Positions 50,517-62,310 of a stretch of DNA of 64,000 nucleotides are shown piece by piece (positions within the stretch are counted from its first letter, which is position 1; each line of letters opens with the position of its first letter). The stretch is taken from positions 310,001-374,000 of the forward strand of contig JAPVLO010000626.1 of assembly GCA_027257055.1 (NCBI GenBank), written 5' to 3'. A model generated the notes under the pieces. It worked only from the letters and a program-made list of their open reading frames with translations, ran no database searches and was not told the DNA's origin. The position numbers were made by a program, and so were the translations under genes. Source of the stretch: Cephalopachus bancanus (Eukaryota > Chordata > Mammalia > Primates > Tarsiidae).

Positions 50517-51110
50517 TTCTAGTGGTGATGGTTGGTCACAGGGGTTTTAGATTTAATCAATCAAAAAGAACTTGGCCCTGCAAGAAATAGGAAAGATCAT
50601 TCATGCCAACAAAAATCTCACAATCTAGTTAGGAGGAAAAATCTAACGTGTGTAAAAAACTGAATTATTCTCACTTGTGTTCTTCAGGCAGTAGGAATTC
50701 TTTTTAAAAGATACAGGATCAGTGCTTCCTTCACAAGAAGCTGGCAGCAGAGAAATGTCATGTGGTGCCATTGGTCCTGAAACTGTCCCAAAAGACTGTC
50801 TTCGTGTAATTCTTCTAATTATCAGAAACATCTGACTACACAGAGCGCCGGAATCGCCAATGTAGCTCATTAAAGCCAAGGTGATGATAGTGAGAATACT
50901 AATGAGATAAGAATTAATTTTGTGGTGTGCTCTAATGCACTAATCACAGAATGTCAGAACAGAACTTTAAAATGTTGGAACTAAACTTAAAGATCATATG
51001 GCCCAAGCTCCTAATTTTACAGCCTGGGCTTCTAAGTTCTCGAAGAACTATTTAAAAATATTAAGAGTACCCAGGCTGCACATTGTCAAAAGGAAGGAAA
51101 CTTCTTGAGA
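50515..51110. other. Mostly unassigned; ancient SINE-like piece near 50945-51040
   Basis: The 50945-51040 part ('cttaaagatcatatggccca', then 'taattttacagcctgg') resembles an ancient mammalian SINE-like repeat also seen at 57295-57465. The remainder shows no gene. Confidence 0.35.
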
Positions 51111-51149
51111 CAAATTCTATAGAGGATGAATAAGGGGTAATAAAAAGGA

Positions 51150-51370
51150 AAGAAACATGAATTAAGCATTTACAAAGTATCAGGAGGCACAGTGCTAAAC
51201 ATCTAATATTAGACTTCTCATTGGAATTTTTGCATCTATTCCTGAAAGGGAAAGGCATCGCTTACACCATTTTATAGTGGAAAACAAAAGCTCAGAGAGT
51301 TTAAGTGACTTGCACAAGACTACACAGATAAAATGGCCAGAGCTAGTGTTCTGCCCCAAACGTCATACAA
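51150..51370 (-). mobile_element. MIR SINE
   Basis: 'gaattaagcatttacaaagt', 'ccattttatagtggaaaaca' and 'agtgacttgcacaagactac' follow antisense MIR order. Confidence 0.82.
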
Positions 51371-51374
51371 CTCT

Positions 51375-52555
51375 GAAGTCCTCACTCTACTTTTCCTCCT
51401 CAAACACACCTCCAGCTTTAATTCTTAAGCATCCCTTGGAATACAAAAGGCTTTCCGCGTAAGCATATCTCAAAAGTAATAAGGCCCCTGAGAAAATCAC
51501 CCAGATCCCCATTCAAAGCAAGACACTTATTGCAGAGAGTGCTGGTTGTTGAAGGTTGAAAGCTAAGTCCCTTCCCAGAATTTGCCCTTGTTTGAGAACT
51601 TCCCAAAGTTACTCTCACTATCTCGAGGGCAGCCAAATTCAAGGACTGGTCCATGGGTGTGGGATACGAAGATCTGGCCCTTTACCTCAATTTGAGAAAC
51701 TCCAAAGAAACTGTCAGTTTCAGAGCTCCCCACAGGATCAGCTGAGGCCTCTGTTGTCCCTGCATCACACCTCAACCCCTCCTGCCCAATCCTGCTTCCT
51801 TCAAATTCTTTACAAATTCCTTCCTGCTTCCTTACAAATTATAATCCTAAAGACACTACTCCCACCCCAGGAAAAATTGAGACCCTGCCCTAAGAAATGT
51901 AGCATTTAAAAAATTACCAATAATTTTTCATAATGCTTCCGAAACAACGTGGAGAAAATGTCATTTTCCTATCGACTGCTACATCAAAATCACTCCCCCA
52001 GCGGGAAAATATGTTAATATGTCTCTTGGAAGTGTGAAGGTGGGAGTGAGAGCCTCAAAGGGCATGGTTGATTTGCAAATTAGGGCTGAGATAGCAAAAG
52101 ATACTTAAGGACTGAAGAGAATTTGGTGAGATTGAGTGGCAGGTGTAGAAAGAACTAAAACAAGACCCTTGACAGTGGGGCAACAGAGAGAGGAAAGAGA
52201 GGAGCTTGGAGGTAAGGGAAACCGCCAAAGATTTCAAGCTATTTTTGGTGAGGTGTGCAATATCATCAGCTCGCTCCTCTGTCTCCCCTGCAAAATCTTC
52301 AGTGAAGTGGACAGTTTGCTTGTGTGAGTAAATTCTCCCTAGGGACCTCAAAGAGGTTGCTGTGAAGATAGCTGGTGCCTGGCCTTCACTTTCAATGAAA
52401 AAGAGTCAAGTTCTAGCTCAGAAAATGGGAACATGAACTCTCAAAATCCAAGGAGACAGGCATCTGTGCCTCTCTGGTTGTGAGGCTCTAAAGATGAAAC
52501 CCATGATTTATTAAAAGAGAAGCTACATCAATACACCAAAAAGGGACAAATTAAA
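51375..52555. other. Unassigned sequence
   Basis: Frames of 117 (+, 51556-51909) and 98 (-, 52055-52351) codons exist but overlap other frames on the opposite strand and show no domain. I found no repeat I can name. Confidence 0.35.
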
Positions 52556-52559
52556 AACA

Positions 52560-53010
52560 ACAGCATGCCATTTTCCCTATCAGTTTAGCAAAGTGATTTT
52601 TAATGAAATTACCAATATCAGAGAAGAAAGTGCATAGAAATTGGCTCTCCTACACTATTTGAAAGATTGTACATTGTAACAACTTCTCTAAAGGGTAAAG
52701 TGTAATATAGAGCAAGACGCTTGTTCATGATCATGCTCTTTGACCCAATAATTAGGTATTAGGAAACATATCCCAAGGAAATGGTGATAAAAACAAAAAT
52801 TTATGTACATGAAAATACTTTGGAACATTATTTACAGTCGCTAAAAACTACTCAACAGTAGGGAAATGTTTAAATAAATTATGCCACATTACTGGAAATT
52901 CTTTCCTCAAAGAACATTTAATGAGATGAGAAAGAGCTCATGATAATGTTAAGTGAAAATATATGTACATTAGCTTTCTACACACTGGAATCCCAATTCT
53001 GCTAAAAAGA
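52560..53010 (+). mobile_element. Old L1 ORF2 end (L1ME-age)
   Basis: 'ctttgacccaataattaggt', 'ggaacattatttacagtcgc' and 'gggaaatgtttaaataaatt' are L1 ORF2 C-terminal text at high divergence. Confidence 0.7.
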
Positions 53011-53044
53011 AAAAAATTATAAATCTTCGCACTATTTCATCTAG

Positions 53045-53105
53045 GTTATAATATATATAGATGTGTAAATAAGTATATAGATATATCTATATGTATATAT
53101 ATTTG
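53045..53105 (+). repeat. AT/GATA-rich low-complexity tract
   Basis: Short ta, gata and tatc runs without a pure unit. Confidence 0.8.
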
Positions 53106-53490
53106 TGAATTAGGCAAAATTAGTCATGTATTTTTCATAGATGGAAAAAATGACACAAAAGAGAAAAGTCAAACTAACAGGCAAAAATGCAAAACAAAAT
53201 AATTCAACCACTCAAACTAAGTACCTACCTGGTTGAATAAACTACAGAACTAATAAAAGCATCCCTCCATATTTTCCCAGCATGTGAACGAAAGCAATCC
53301 CTATGGAGTTCAATTGTGGGGTCATCTTATTTAACATTTCACTCTAAGAAAAGTGATTATGACATCCAAAGAATAAAGAACGTTGATCACCATTTTCCTG
53401 TGAAGAAACTTAGTCTTCCCCTAAGGCTTAATTAACTCAAGAGCTTAGTAGAGAAGTCGTTAGACAGGGAAGCAAGTTGAGGAATGCACT

Positions 53491-53524
53491 TTCACTTTGC
53501 CCTTAACTTCACTTTGCCCTTAAC
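53491..53524 (+). repeat. Perfect 17-bp tandem duplication
   Basis: 'ttcactttgcccttaac' occurs twice back to back (53491-53507 and 53508-53524) without mismatch, so it is recent. It lies in otherwise unassigned sequence. Confidence 0.97.
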
Positions 53525-53884
53525 TTTACACAGACAAAAAGCTCATCAAAGTGTTTTCACCTAAATAAAAAAGCAGTGTCTCTTCTCCACAGACAAATCT
53601 GCTATCCCGTCCAGGGATAATAGAAAACAAACAAAATAATTATTGTTCGATTTAAAATAGCACGTTGTCACTCTTACCAAAAGTGAAATAAGACACCATC
53701 CATGATCTCACCGTCTACTAATAGAATTAAATGTGTGAAGAAATAATTCCGATACAACGAGATAAGTATTATAAATTATGAAAATGTGGCAGGATCATAA
53801 GGAATTTGCTTCTGTGTTCTCAGTACTCAGTATCTGACTTATAGAAGGTGCTAGACATATTTTCTAAGTACATGGGATAATGAA

Positions 53885-54290
53885 TGACTGAGACAAGTAT
53901 CACATCTCACTCATACGTGGGAGCCAAAAAAGTAGATCTCATGAACTAGAGAATAAATTGGTGGTTACCAGAGGCCAGCAAGGATAGAGGGAGGGGGAGA
54001 TGAAGAGAAGCTGATTGATGGGTACAAAGACACACTTAGATAGAAGAATTAAGACTTAGTGTTTGATAGATAAGTAGAGTGACTATAGTTAACATTAATC
54101 GATTGTACATTTCAAAATGGCTAGAAGAGAATAATTGTAGCATTCTAGTGTAAAGGAAAGATACATAGTTAAGCTGATGGAGATTTCAATCACGCTGATT
54201 TGATTATATGAATGTCTCAAATTATCATACATACCTTGAAAATATGTACAGCTATTATGTGTCAATAAAAATTTTAAAATCTTTAAATTC
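53885..54290 (+). mobile_element. Old L1 3' UTR (L1MB-age)
   Basis: 'ctcactcatacgtgggagcc', 'gaataaattggtggttacca' and 'agctattatgtgtcaataaa' mark the L1MB 3' UTR in sense orientation. Confidence 0.88.
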
Positions 54291-54364
54291 AAGTGAAAAA
54301 AGAATGGATGACTAAATTAAAAAATAATTACTGAATAGGGAACGTTTGCAGATGAATTTAACCT

Positions 54365-54828
54365 TGAAGAATATGTGGGCTGTGCTAAATATAGCCATAA
54401 AATTTTACAACTCCTCCCATTAAAATATATAATAAGTCTATTTTCCCATGCCTATAATCTGAACTGGCATATGCCTTGTTTTGCCCAATAGAATGCGGTG
54501 GAAGTGACACTGTGAGTTCTAGAGCTTATAGCTCAAGGGGCTTTTCAGCTTCCACTTCTGATTTCTTTGAATGCTCTTGCCGTCATGTAGGAAAGCTCAG
54601 GTTAGACCACTGGAAGATGACAGAGCCAACACCAAAACCCCAGATATAAGAGCAAAGCCATCTTAGATCTTCCAGCCCCAATTGAGCTGCTGGCTAATGG
54701 CAACTGCATGAGTCAGTCAACATGAGACCACCCATTTAACCCACAGGTTTGTGAAAAAATAATAAATTTCTGTTTTCAGGCAGTACGATTTGGAGTGGTT
54801 TGTTACACAACAATAAAAAAAAAAATAA
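54365..54828 (+). mobile_element. MLT1-type MaLR LTR
   Basis: 'ttttgcccaatagaatgcgg' early, then 'gagctgctggctaatggcaa', and a terminal 'tggagtggtttgttacacaa', define an MLT1 solo LTR. Confidence 0.85.
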
Positions 54829-54834
54829 AGTTAG

Positions 54835-55300
54835 GCATTAACTGGGAAAGGAAGGGAGATAGGGAGGGAGGAGAAAAATAGAAAAGAAAAGAAAAATGTA
54901 GGGGAAAGCCTGTTCCAAACAGAGGAAACAGCACGTACAACATTGCAAAGTATGAAAGAACGCAATGTGTTTAGGAAATGGTGGGAAGTTTGGGTGGTAG
55001 GAATTTGGATTCCAGTAAGAAAGTGGCAGGCAGATGAGTCTGGAGGGTTTGGTTGAAAACAGATTATGAAGAACTTTGTATGCCAAGTTAGGGAGTGCGG
55101 GAAATGGAAAAGCTACATCCAGCACTCTTGAATACATACGACTGGATATGTTTTCTAGAAAAATGACCCTGGCAGTGGTATGAGGCTGAGTTGGAGGGTG
55201 AAACACTGGTAACAAGAAGAGCGGGTGTGAGACGGTAGTGCAGTTTTTGGCACAAGAGAATGAAGACCCGAATGAAAGCAGAGACAGTGCAGATGGAGGT
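54835..55300 (-). mobile_element. L2 LINE fragment, antisense (holds a 230-codon frame)
   Basis: 'gcctgttccaaacagaggaa', 'agaactttgtatgccaagtt' and 'aatgaccctggcagtggtat' match antisense L2 order. A minus-strand frame of 230 codons (54838-55530) reads through it. Its composition (P, S, L, F, C-rich) and lack of any domain argue that it is an open LINE remnant, not a gene. Confidence 0.72.
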
Positions 55301-55790
55301 GACTGATGCTCACATGGTAGGTACATAGGAACTCGATGGCCCCCGACGAGGGCAGGGGAGACAGCGTAAGAGAACCACCATTTCATTGTACACACAGATG
55401 CCATGGGCTGGATATTCAGACAGGGCACAGTGGGAACATCTCTGCTCCACAATGTCTTGGATGACTTGAACAACTGGGGGTGACTCAAATAGCAGGGGCT
55501 AGAGTATCCTCTCCCAAATGTCTGCCTCACTTACGTGGCTATTGCCTGGTCTGGGACGGCAAAAGGACAGACCGAGCTGATACTTCGACTGGAACACCAA
55601 TACATGGCCTGTCCATACAGCCTACATTTCTCATGACATGAGGACTGAGCTCTGGGAGAAAATACCCTGAGAAGGAATGTCCAGTGAACTAGAATTCCAA
55701 GACACCCAGGCAGAAGCTACATGGCCCTTTCTGACCTAGCCCACAGGTTGTCATTTCCACCACATTCTATTAACTAGTAATCTTGATAAA
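55300..55790. other. Unassigned sequence
   Basis: No gene recognised; the open minus-strand frame from the left extends to 55530 without a domain. Confidence 0.35.
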
Positions 55791-55794
55791 TATA

Positions 55795-55965
55795 ATAACT
55801 AAATAGAACATTTTGACCAATAGCATGTGGTGGGAGTGATGCTCTGTAAGTTCCAGAGCCTAGACCTCAAGAGGCCTTGCAGCTTCCCCCTTTCCCTTCT
55901 TGAAATTCTCCTGCCACCATGTAAGAAAACCCTGGCTAGACCCTGCATGATGAGAGAAGCAGTCA
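55795..55965 (+). mobile_element. MLT1-type LTR fragment
   Basis: 'attttgaccaatagcatgtg', 'ttccagagcctagacctcaa' and 'tcctgccaccatgtaagaaa' are MLT1 text resembling 54480-54600. Confidence 0.72.
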
Positions 55966-56019
55966 AATAATAATCAACAATATTAATAAATAAGAATCTT
56001 AATGTTAGTTATTCAGTAC

Positions 56020-56165
56020 ATCACTAAGGCCAGCTCACATTCAAGAAAAGAGGAATTAGGCCCCATCTTCTGATGGGGCGTGGCAGGTCCCATCGTAGAA
56101 GAGCCCACAGATGGGAGTTTTTGTTTGGTCATCTTTGGAAAATGCCATCTGACATTCTCAGTGAT
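56020..56165. mobile_element. Ancient LTR-like fragment
   Basis: 'ccatcttctgatggggcgtg' and 'tttggtcatctttggaaaat' resemble the end of an antisense MaLR LTR. Family and boundaries are uncertain. Confidence 0.4.
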
Positions 56166-56614
56166 GTTAAGAGAGAGGAGGAGTGGTGGGTAGAGCCAGG
56201 CAGAAGAGGGCCCGAGCAAAATGGATCTTCAATGGAAAAAGTTCAACTAGCAGCACGAGAGCTGTCTGTCTCAGAGATGGAAGGAGATGGTCCGTCCTTC
56301 ACATCTCAGGGGCACAGATACTGTGTGCAGGGGATGGTGGGAGGTGGCACCAGGTCAAAGCAATTCATCCACTCTTTGCTGACCACCCACCCAGCCAAGT
56401 GAGAGTTTTAAGATAGATGAATCAGAGCCTACTAATTCACCACAACCATAGCAAGCAGTGAAAGGTGGCAAACGTAAGCTAAGGCCTCAGTCACAAAGGC
56501 ACCCAGAGTGAGTGTCTGGTCCAAATAAGAGGAGTTTTGAGCAGTAAGGTTTTATTCTAGGCCTTACTTCACACAGGGGCTAAGGCTGATAATGAGCCTT
56601 CTGCTGTACTAATA

Positions 56615-56925
56615 GTCATGATAACTACTAACATTTATCGAGCACTTATGTTGCATCAAGGCACTGGGCTAAGCACTTCACATATATTAAATCCCTGAGA
56701 GCTGGTCCTAACATTATAAGCATTTTTCAGAAAAGGTACTGTAGTGTAGAAAGGTCATAAGTCTAGTAATTGTAGTGCTACACTCGTACATGGGGTTCAG
56801 CCTGTCCTACTTTCTAGAGCCAAGTTCTCCCAGTCCAGCCTGGGACAAGCCACACAGCTAGTAGCAAGGGGTAGAGCTGGGATGAAAACCCAAGCCATCT
56901 GATTAGATGCAGCATTTTTCCAGTA
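56615..56925 (-). mobile_element. MIR SINE, antisense
   Basis: 'taacatttatcgagcactta', 'ggcactgggctaagcacttc' and 'gacaagccacacagctagta' follow antisense MIR order. An extra segment in the middle suggests an internal insertion. Confidence 0.82.
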
Positions 56926-57294
56926 AGAATTTTTGCCTTCTGTGACCAGCCTAAGAGCAAGGTGGGCCAGACCTCCAAGAAATCCATTCTACAAATGCAA
57001 TGGCTAAGAGCTATTCAAGGGAAGGTCAGGAGATATGGGGGGAACTGACTGGGAGGAGTGGGGACAAGTCGGAGGTTTCTAGGTTGGGAAGCTGGGTGGA
57101 TGTGTTGCCGCTACCCAAGATAGGGAATGCTGGAGAAGAAGGGGGTTCGTGGGAGAATAATGAGTTTAGTATTGGACATTTTAAGTATGGGGGAGTGTTA
57201 TTTATTCACTTTTTGAACACGGAGTGCAAAAGAATGCCATCTCTCTCTTGGATTCCCTACTTTAAAAGACAGAAAAAAGCTATTAAAGACAATT

Positions 57295-57465
57295 TGAGTC
57301 AAGCAATTTCAGGCCCCAAATATAGAACATGGGATTTCATACATGGAAGGGATCTTAAAACCCATGCAGCACAAATCTCTTCATTTTACAGATAAATAGA
57401 TTGAGGCTCAGAGAGGTTAAATGTTTTACCCAAGGTCGTGCATCCAGTGTGAATGAAGTAAGGGT
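57295..57465. mobile_element. Ancient SINE-like repeat
   Basis: 'ttcattttacagataaatag', then 'gaggctcagagaggttaaat', matches the conserved core of old mammalian SINE-like repeats. It is similar in layout to 50945-51040. Confidence 0.5.
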
Positions 57466-57631
57466 CATTTGCCAAGTCACAAATTGCCAGGAATTTTTTT
57501 TATTCCTTCTTTTACTTGGAAATACATGAACATTTTAAATCCCCAAACAAGAACTGCAGCTATTTGGGGAAGAACCAAAAAAAGCCCCACCATGGTTTGT
57601 GCTCTGCATGCAGCTCTGAAGGAGCCGTTAG

Positions 57632-57798
57632 CCAATCACTGCAGTTGCCATAGCTCAGCTCACATCCTACATAAATCCCCTGACAGCAGCAAAAACTCAG
57701 TGCAAAGAGCCGGCTTATTTTGAACAACGTTCAAAACCAGACAGAAAGAGGAGGAGACAGAAATCATCATTTATCATTTGGGACAAAAGGCACAGTTG
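57632..57798 (+). promoter_or_regulatory. Candidate promoter and non-coding first exon
   Basis: The string 'gccaatca' (57631-57638) is a good CCAAT box, and 'tacataaatc' (57669-57678) could serve as a weak TATA element. About 30 bases downstream of it is 'actcagtgcaaag' (about 57695-57707), a plausible start site. The transcript would then run about 95 bases without an interspersed repeat to 'cacagttg' followed by 'gtgaga', a good 5' splice site with GT at 57799-57800. No gene downstream could be identified, and such motif combinations occur by chance. Confidence 0.25.
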
Positions 57799-57799
57799 G

Positions 57800-58790
57800 T
57801 GAGAAAATCTGATTTTCAATCATTTAAAGGGTATTAAAGTAAAAGAGAGAGAGATCTGGCAAGATGTGTCTGAGGAGGATTTTTTTTAAATGAAAACAGC
57901 ACATGGTGGGCTTAGTGACTGTATGGATTTAAATCAGATGTGATGCTAAATCTATATGCCAAAGGAGAGCATGGAAGTCCTGTGGCTCACTGAATCCCCT
58001 CATTCAATCCCAACTCAATATTATTTTATTAGCTTGTTATTGATATTTTGATTCATGGAACAGTGTTAAAATGCACTACATAAACATGAACACAATGGAA
58101 GTGATTATCTGAACATCAACCAAAAAACACCCTAACACAAGGATAATCTAGGTGGCATCATCAAACTTCTTAGACCATCACAGTACTTTTTTTCATTAAG
58201 CTCTTGGGAAATAAAATAAAGAAAGGAGGTCAATACAGAAGCTAGGTGAGTTCATATGGGGGAGCCAAATAAAAATAAATATTTCTTTGAGTTCTTTTCT
58301 CAGTAGGTAGCATATTTGTTCCCAAATTAATTGCATGTAATTAAAGTGGTCAAAAAGCTCAAGACCTCATGAGCAGCAGCCAAAGCTTTCATATACAGAC
58401 CTCACTGGATCTGAACTCAGCGCTTGCAGTAAAGAGACGGGAGGATTGATTGGTCATCCTGTCCTCATCCACACCCCTGTTAATATGGCCAAGCAAGAAT
58501 TCTTCATGCTCCTCTCGCCCCATCCCATCAAATCCTGTCATTTTGGCCTTTATTCATGAATGTGGAAGAAGAAGAGAAAATACAAAAGGAAGAAGACACA
58601 GCAAGAAGAGGGTTCAAGGGAAAGCAAAAAAACACCTGAAACATTGGTTCCCAGGAACTCTACTCTAAAAATGGTAGTTCCATAGTCTAGAAACTTGGCT
58701 CCTATATGCATAGTCTCTCCTATGCCAAGGGAAGGCCACATTCTGTTTAGATTCTTAAACATGTAAAGAAATGAGTTATGTCCCTGTGAC
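57800..58790. other. Unassigned sequence downstream of the candidate promoter
   Basis: If the candidate first exon is real, this would be intron. I found no second exon. Overlapping frames of 72 and 80 codons at 58450-58792 lie on opposite strands and have no domain. Confidence 0.35.
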
Positions 58791-58794
58791 AAAA

Positions 58795-59065
58795 ATCATT
58801 AGTTGTCCACTAAAATGCTTGTTCCCCTTCAACAGTATAAACTTGACACACAGAACTACATTTCCCAGTATCCCCTATTATCTAGCTGTGGCCATATGAC
58901 CAACGGAATGAGAGCAAAAATGAAGTATGCCATTCTGGGTCAAAACTTTTAAGAAGCAGGAATGTCTTTACCATACTCTTTCCCATTCCATGGCTACATT
59001 CAGGTAATGAAGATAAGAGCCTAGGGTATAATGAAACTATAAGGTGGAAGAAGCCAGGGCCCTGA
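58795..59065 (+). mobile_element. MLT1-type LTR fragment
   Basis: 'agaactacatttcccagtat', 'agctgtggccatatgaccaa' and 'gaagccagggccctgaatca' fit an older MLT1 subfamily in sense orientation. Confidence 0.68.
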
Positions 59066-59589
59066 ATCACTATGTAGAAAAAAAACAATCATTAATAAGA
59101 AATAACCAACTGGAATATTAATGGGCTAGAAATAAATTTCTATTATACTAGGGTTATTATCCATGTTGTGATCATTTCACAGAAACAGAATGGACCACCA
59201 CCCAAAATTTTGTTTGGCTATTGAGAGTGATGATTCCATACATGCATCAAGAACATATGAAAATATTTGCTACTTCATATACTGAAGCTTTCTGGAGAAA
59301 GCAGAGCAAGCTCCCAGGAAGGTCGGAAAATGACCTGAGAGAAAAGGAAGAGGAAACTGGTTTGGAGTTTAATGGTGGTTAGAAGTCAGAGCTAGAGTGA
59401 GCCAGGGATTGCATGGTTTGACCTTCCCACAAGCACCAAAGGAGGGAGTGCCCAGACTTTGTTATTGGATTGCCCAGATATGCAGTAGAAGGGGAAGGCA
59501 AAGTGGTGGCCTTGAAAAGTGTCAGCAGTTATACATCAACAATTGAGTTCAACTATTACAACTTACCATCAGTGTTTAGCTGATGACTA

Positions 59590-60780
59590 GATTCTGCCAT
59601 GTCTCATTTAATTGAATGAACTTGTATAAGTAAGCGATTATGGTGCTCTATGAGGCTTGTAGCCTGAAACCTGTAAGAGAAGTAAAAGGTGTATTGAATG
59701 TCTTGTCTAAGGAACCGGCATTGTGTATTTTGAGAAGTAAAACGAGTGCCCTGGTCACTCTCAATATCATCTGGAACTAACTTTGAGGGGGATAAGGAAT
59801 GTATTGGTGAATCCTTGTGTTATGGCTTTAGGATGTACAGAGACATTTGTGATATTCATTTACACTTTGACGATCTATGAGGCAAAAGCTTCCCAGGGTT
59901 CCTTACCCTAAAGAGGGCATCTTTGGACAAGGAATTGCTGTTGCTGCCATTGGCCAAGCCAGGTAATGGCCCATGAGTGTACAATTTGCAAATGGGGCTA
60001 ACCGCTGGCTAGGGCATTCATTGCTAAGAACTGCCTAAAGTTCAACCAATTGTGCTGAGGTATCATCACTGATCAGGTAAGATCTGGCTAAGGGATGAAA
60101 AGCAGCAGTTCTTCCACAAGTTCCATCATATGTGATGGTGTCAATACTATACATAAAGTGTATAAAGTCCCATTGTTGTTCATTCAGTTGGCCCCAGATG
60201 ATGGCATCTTGAAGAGGGGTGACCTCCTCCAGCACCATAGCATCTGACAAAGAACTGAGGACAGGGGAAGTAACCACCTCCTCCATGTGGAATATACCAG
60301 AAGACCTAGGTTTGACTCCATCTGATAGCAAGGAGGCCTCAGTGGCCACACTGAGTTTGCAGGGTGCTTTTCATGACCCAAGGCATAATGAGCAGCTGGG
60401 TATGGAGGGTCATACATTCAGGACCTATGAGTGCCTTCATCTTCAGAAGTTCCTGTGTGGCCAGCACTTCTCTCTAATGGTATATATCACTGGGGCAAAG
60501 AGGGCACTTATTTGTACCAGAAGGCGCTGGCAATTTATGGTCATCATGGGTGGTCCAGAGACTCCAGGAGACATGAAAGGAGACTGCTAAAGACTTTACA
60601 ATGAAGGAGTCTTTGAGGGGCCACTAACAGGAGTGCCTGCTTTATGGCAATTTGGACAGACTCTGGAGCTTTTGTTGTCAAGGTGGGTTAGTTTGTAAGT
60701 AACAGCATAAATTGACTTAAGTAAAACTCGTAAATGAGGAATTAATTACCCCCAGAACCCATAAAAAGCCTAAAAGATAT
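59590..60780 (-). pseudogene. Endogenous retrovirus pol fossil (ERVL-like): RNase H to integrase
   Basis: Reading the minus strand right to left, 60600-60400 gives broken text compatible with the end of reverse transcriptase. At 60119-60138 a 'TYDGT' motif fits the first catalytic aspartate of RNase H, followed by 'AAFHP' and 'SAQLVEL'. At about 59742-59760 a 'SDQGTRF' motif is the second aspartate region of the integrase DDE core, and 'LIEHHN' near 59636-59660 fits its glutamate. The gap between RNase H and SDQGT is far too short, so the RNase H end and the integrase N-terminus are deleted. Multiple stops and shifts make it dead. Gag, env and matching LTRs were not found. The class is inferred from motif context. 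Confidence 0.68.
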
Positions 60781-62100
60781 TGAACTTGCCTTAACATTGT
60801 GGGCACTGGATGGTCAATGTCTGTTTCCTGACAACGTCAGGAATTTAACTGCGGTGACAGGGCTCAGTACTATGCGTGAAGCAATGGCCCATTCCCTTTA
60901 TGTGAGCTCCTTTGTGTTTGTATGTCCTAAATAAATGTGTCAAATGAATATCCTCAGAGGAGGATGTCCTCAGTCTGATGTCAAGCCTGTGCTCTTGAAG
61001 ACCCTGCTTTTAATTAACGTTAGCCTCGCAGACAAAATTCACCTTTATTTGACATGTTTTTCTCCATCTGCAAAAATGGAAACTATGAAAAGGTGTATTT
61101 AGTTTCCACAGCTAGTTGTTTGTATGATTACTTCATACCACAAAGCAGAGTCTGAGAAAGGGTGGCCTCTGAATCCACTGACCAGCTGCATGGTAGCTTG
61201 TTTTCTGTTTCATGCTATCCTTGTCTGTAGTGGTCACTTCCAATTCCTTTGGAAACTTGCCATCCAAGTTTCTTAATGCTTCCAACTAAGTTTGTAGTAG
61301 CTTTGGAAACTTACAGGAAGCAGGATTTATGCAAAGGTGGAGAGGAAGGGGTGAAATTTTCCTTCATTCTATGACTAACAACTTTCCTAAGGAGGAGACA
61401 GGAAGCTGATGACATGCTTTATGCATTTGTTTCCTGTTAGAGCATTTGTTTATTGACATATGGCTGAGAGGTGCTGCCATTGATGAAACCTTGGCCTGCG
61501 GAATGAAGCCAGCCTAAACTTTCCACAGGGCAAAGCTTCTAGCTCTTGAATCTGGGATCCAGACCAATAGCTTCCACTTACAGAACACCTCTGACCCAGG
61601 AAGAAAAGAAAAGCACTTTGTGCAAAAGTCAACCATGAAGACTCAAGCTAAGTACAAATATTGCTGACAAGAGTTTTTTAGATTTTTGTTTAATGTTTTC
61701 TTCCTGTAATGTCATTTGCATAGTTCAGAGTATGGAAGTTAATTTCTAATTATGCAGGCTGCTCATCCTTTTCTTTAGAAAATAAAATTAAGTACTGCCC
61801 CTGGACTCATACAACTGGCATATATTCTTGGTGCATCTGCCATGTTATTTAATGTCCCAACAAGGCCCAACTATTTAGGCCACATGATCTGCCTGTTTTG
61901 AAGTTGTTTTTCCTGTGATTGGCTCTGGTTGCCACACCCCATTTCTCAGGAAAATAATTTTCATGGCCCAAGTTTGCTGCTGGAAAATACAAGATCTCAT
62001 AAAGTAGGATTGCAGAAGCGCCTATTACTTGTTAAGTAGGGAAATTAATGCAGAGTTAATTCCTTCACAGTTCATTACATCAGTTAGGAAACTCTTCTTT
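60781..62100. other. Unassigned sequence
   Basis: No gene recognised. If the pol fossil had upstream (gag) sequence it should lie here on the minus strand, but I could not recognise any. Confidence 0.35.
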
Positions 62101-62104
62101 TCCT

Positions 62105-62310
62105 TCTGAGGATGCAGTGGGGTTATAGGCATAAGAGTAGACAAAACTGAGTTTAAATCCCGCCTGTACTACTTCATCTCTTGCTAGTTATTTGACCTTG
62201 GGCAATTTAACCCCTCTAAGTCTCAGTTTCCTGCGCTGAAAAATGAGGATGATGGCAGTATCTGCCTCAAAGGATTATTGTGAAGAGTCTGAGAGACAAT
62301 GTATGTGTTC
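62105..62310 (+). mobile_element. MIR SINE
   Basis: 'gtttaaatcccgcctgtact', 'tatttgaccttgggcaattt' and 'ctgcctcaaaggattattgt' follow sense MIR order closely. Confidence 0.9.

Noticed and set aside
54838..55530. Minus-strand open frame of 230 codons, the longest in the window
   Set aside because: It overlaps an antisense L2 remnant, has P/S/L/F-rich composition imposed by pyrimidine-rich DNA, no domain, and no splice or promoter context.
60219..60590. 123-codon plus-strand frame
   Set aside because: It is the antisense of the endogenous retrovirus pol fossil, whose motifs read on the minus strand.
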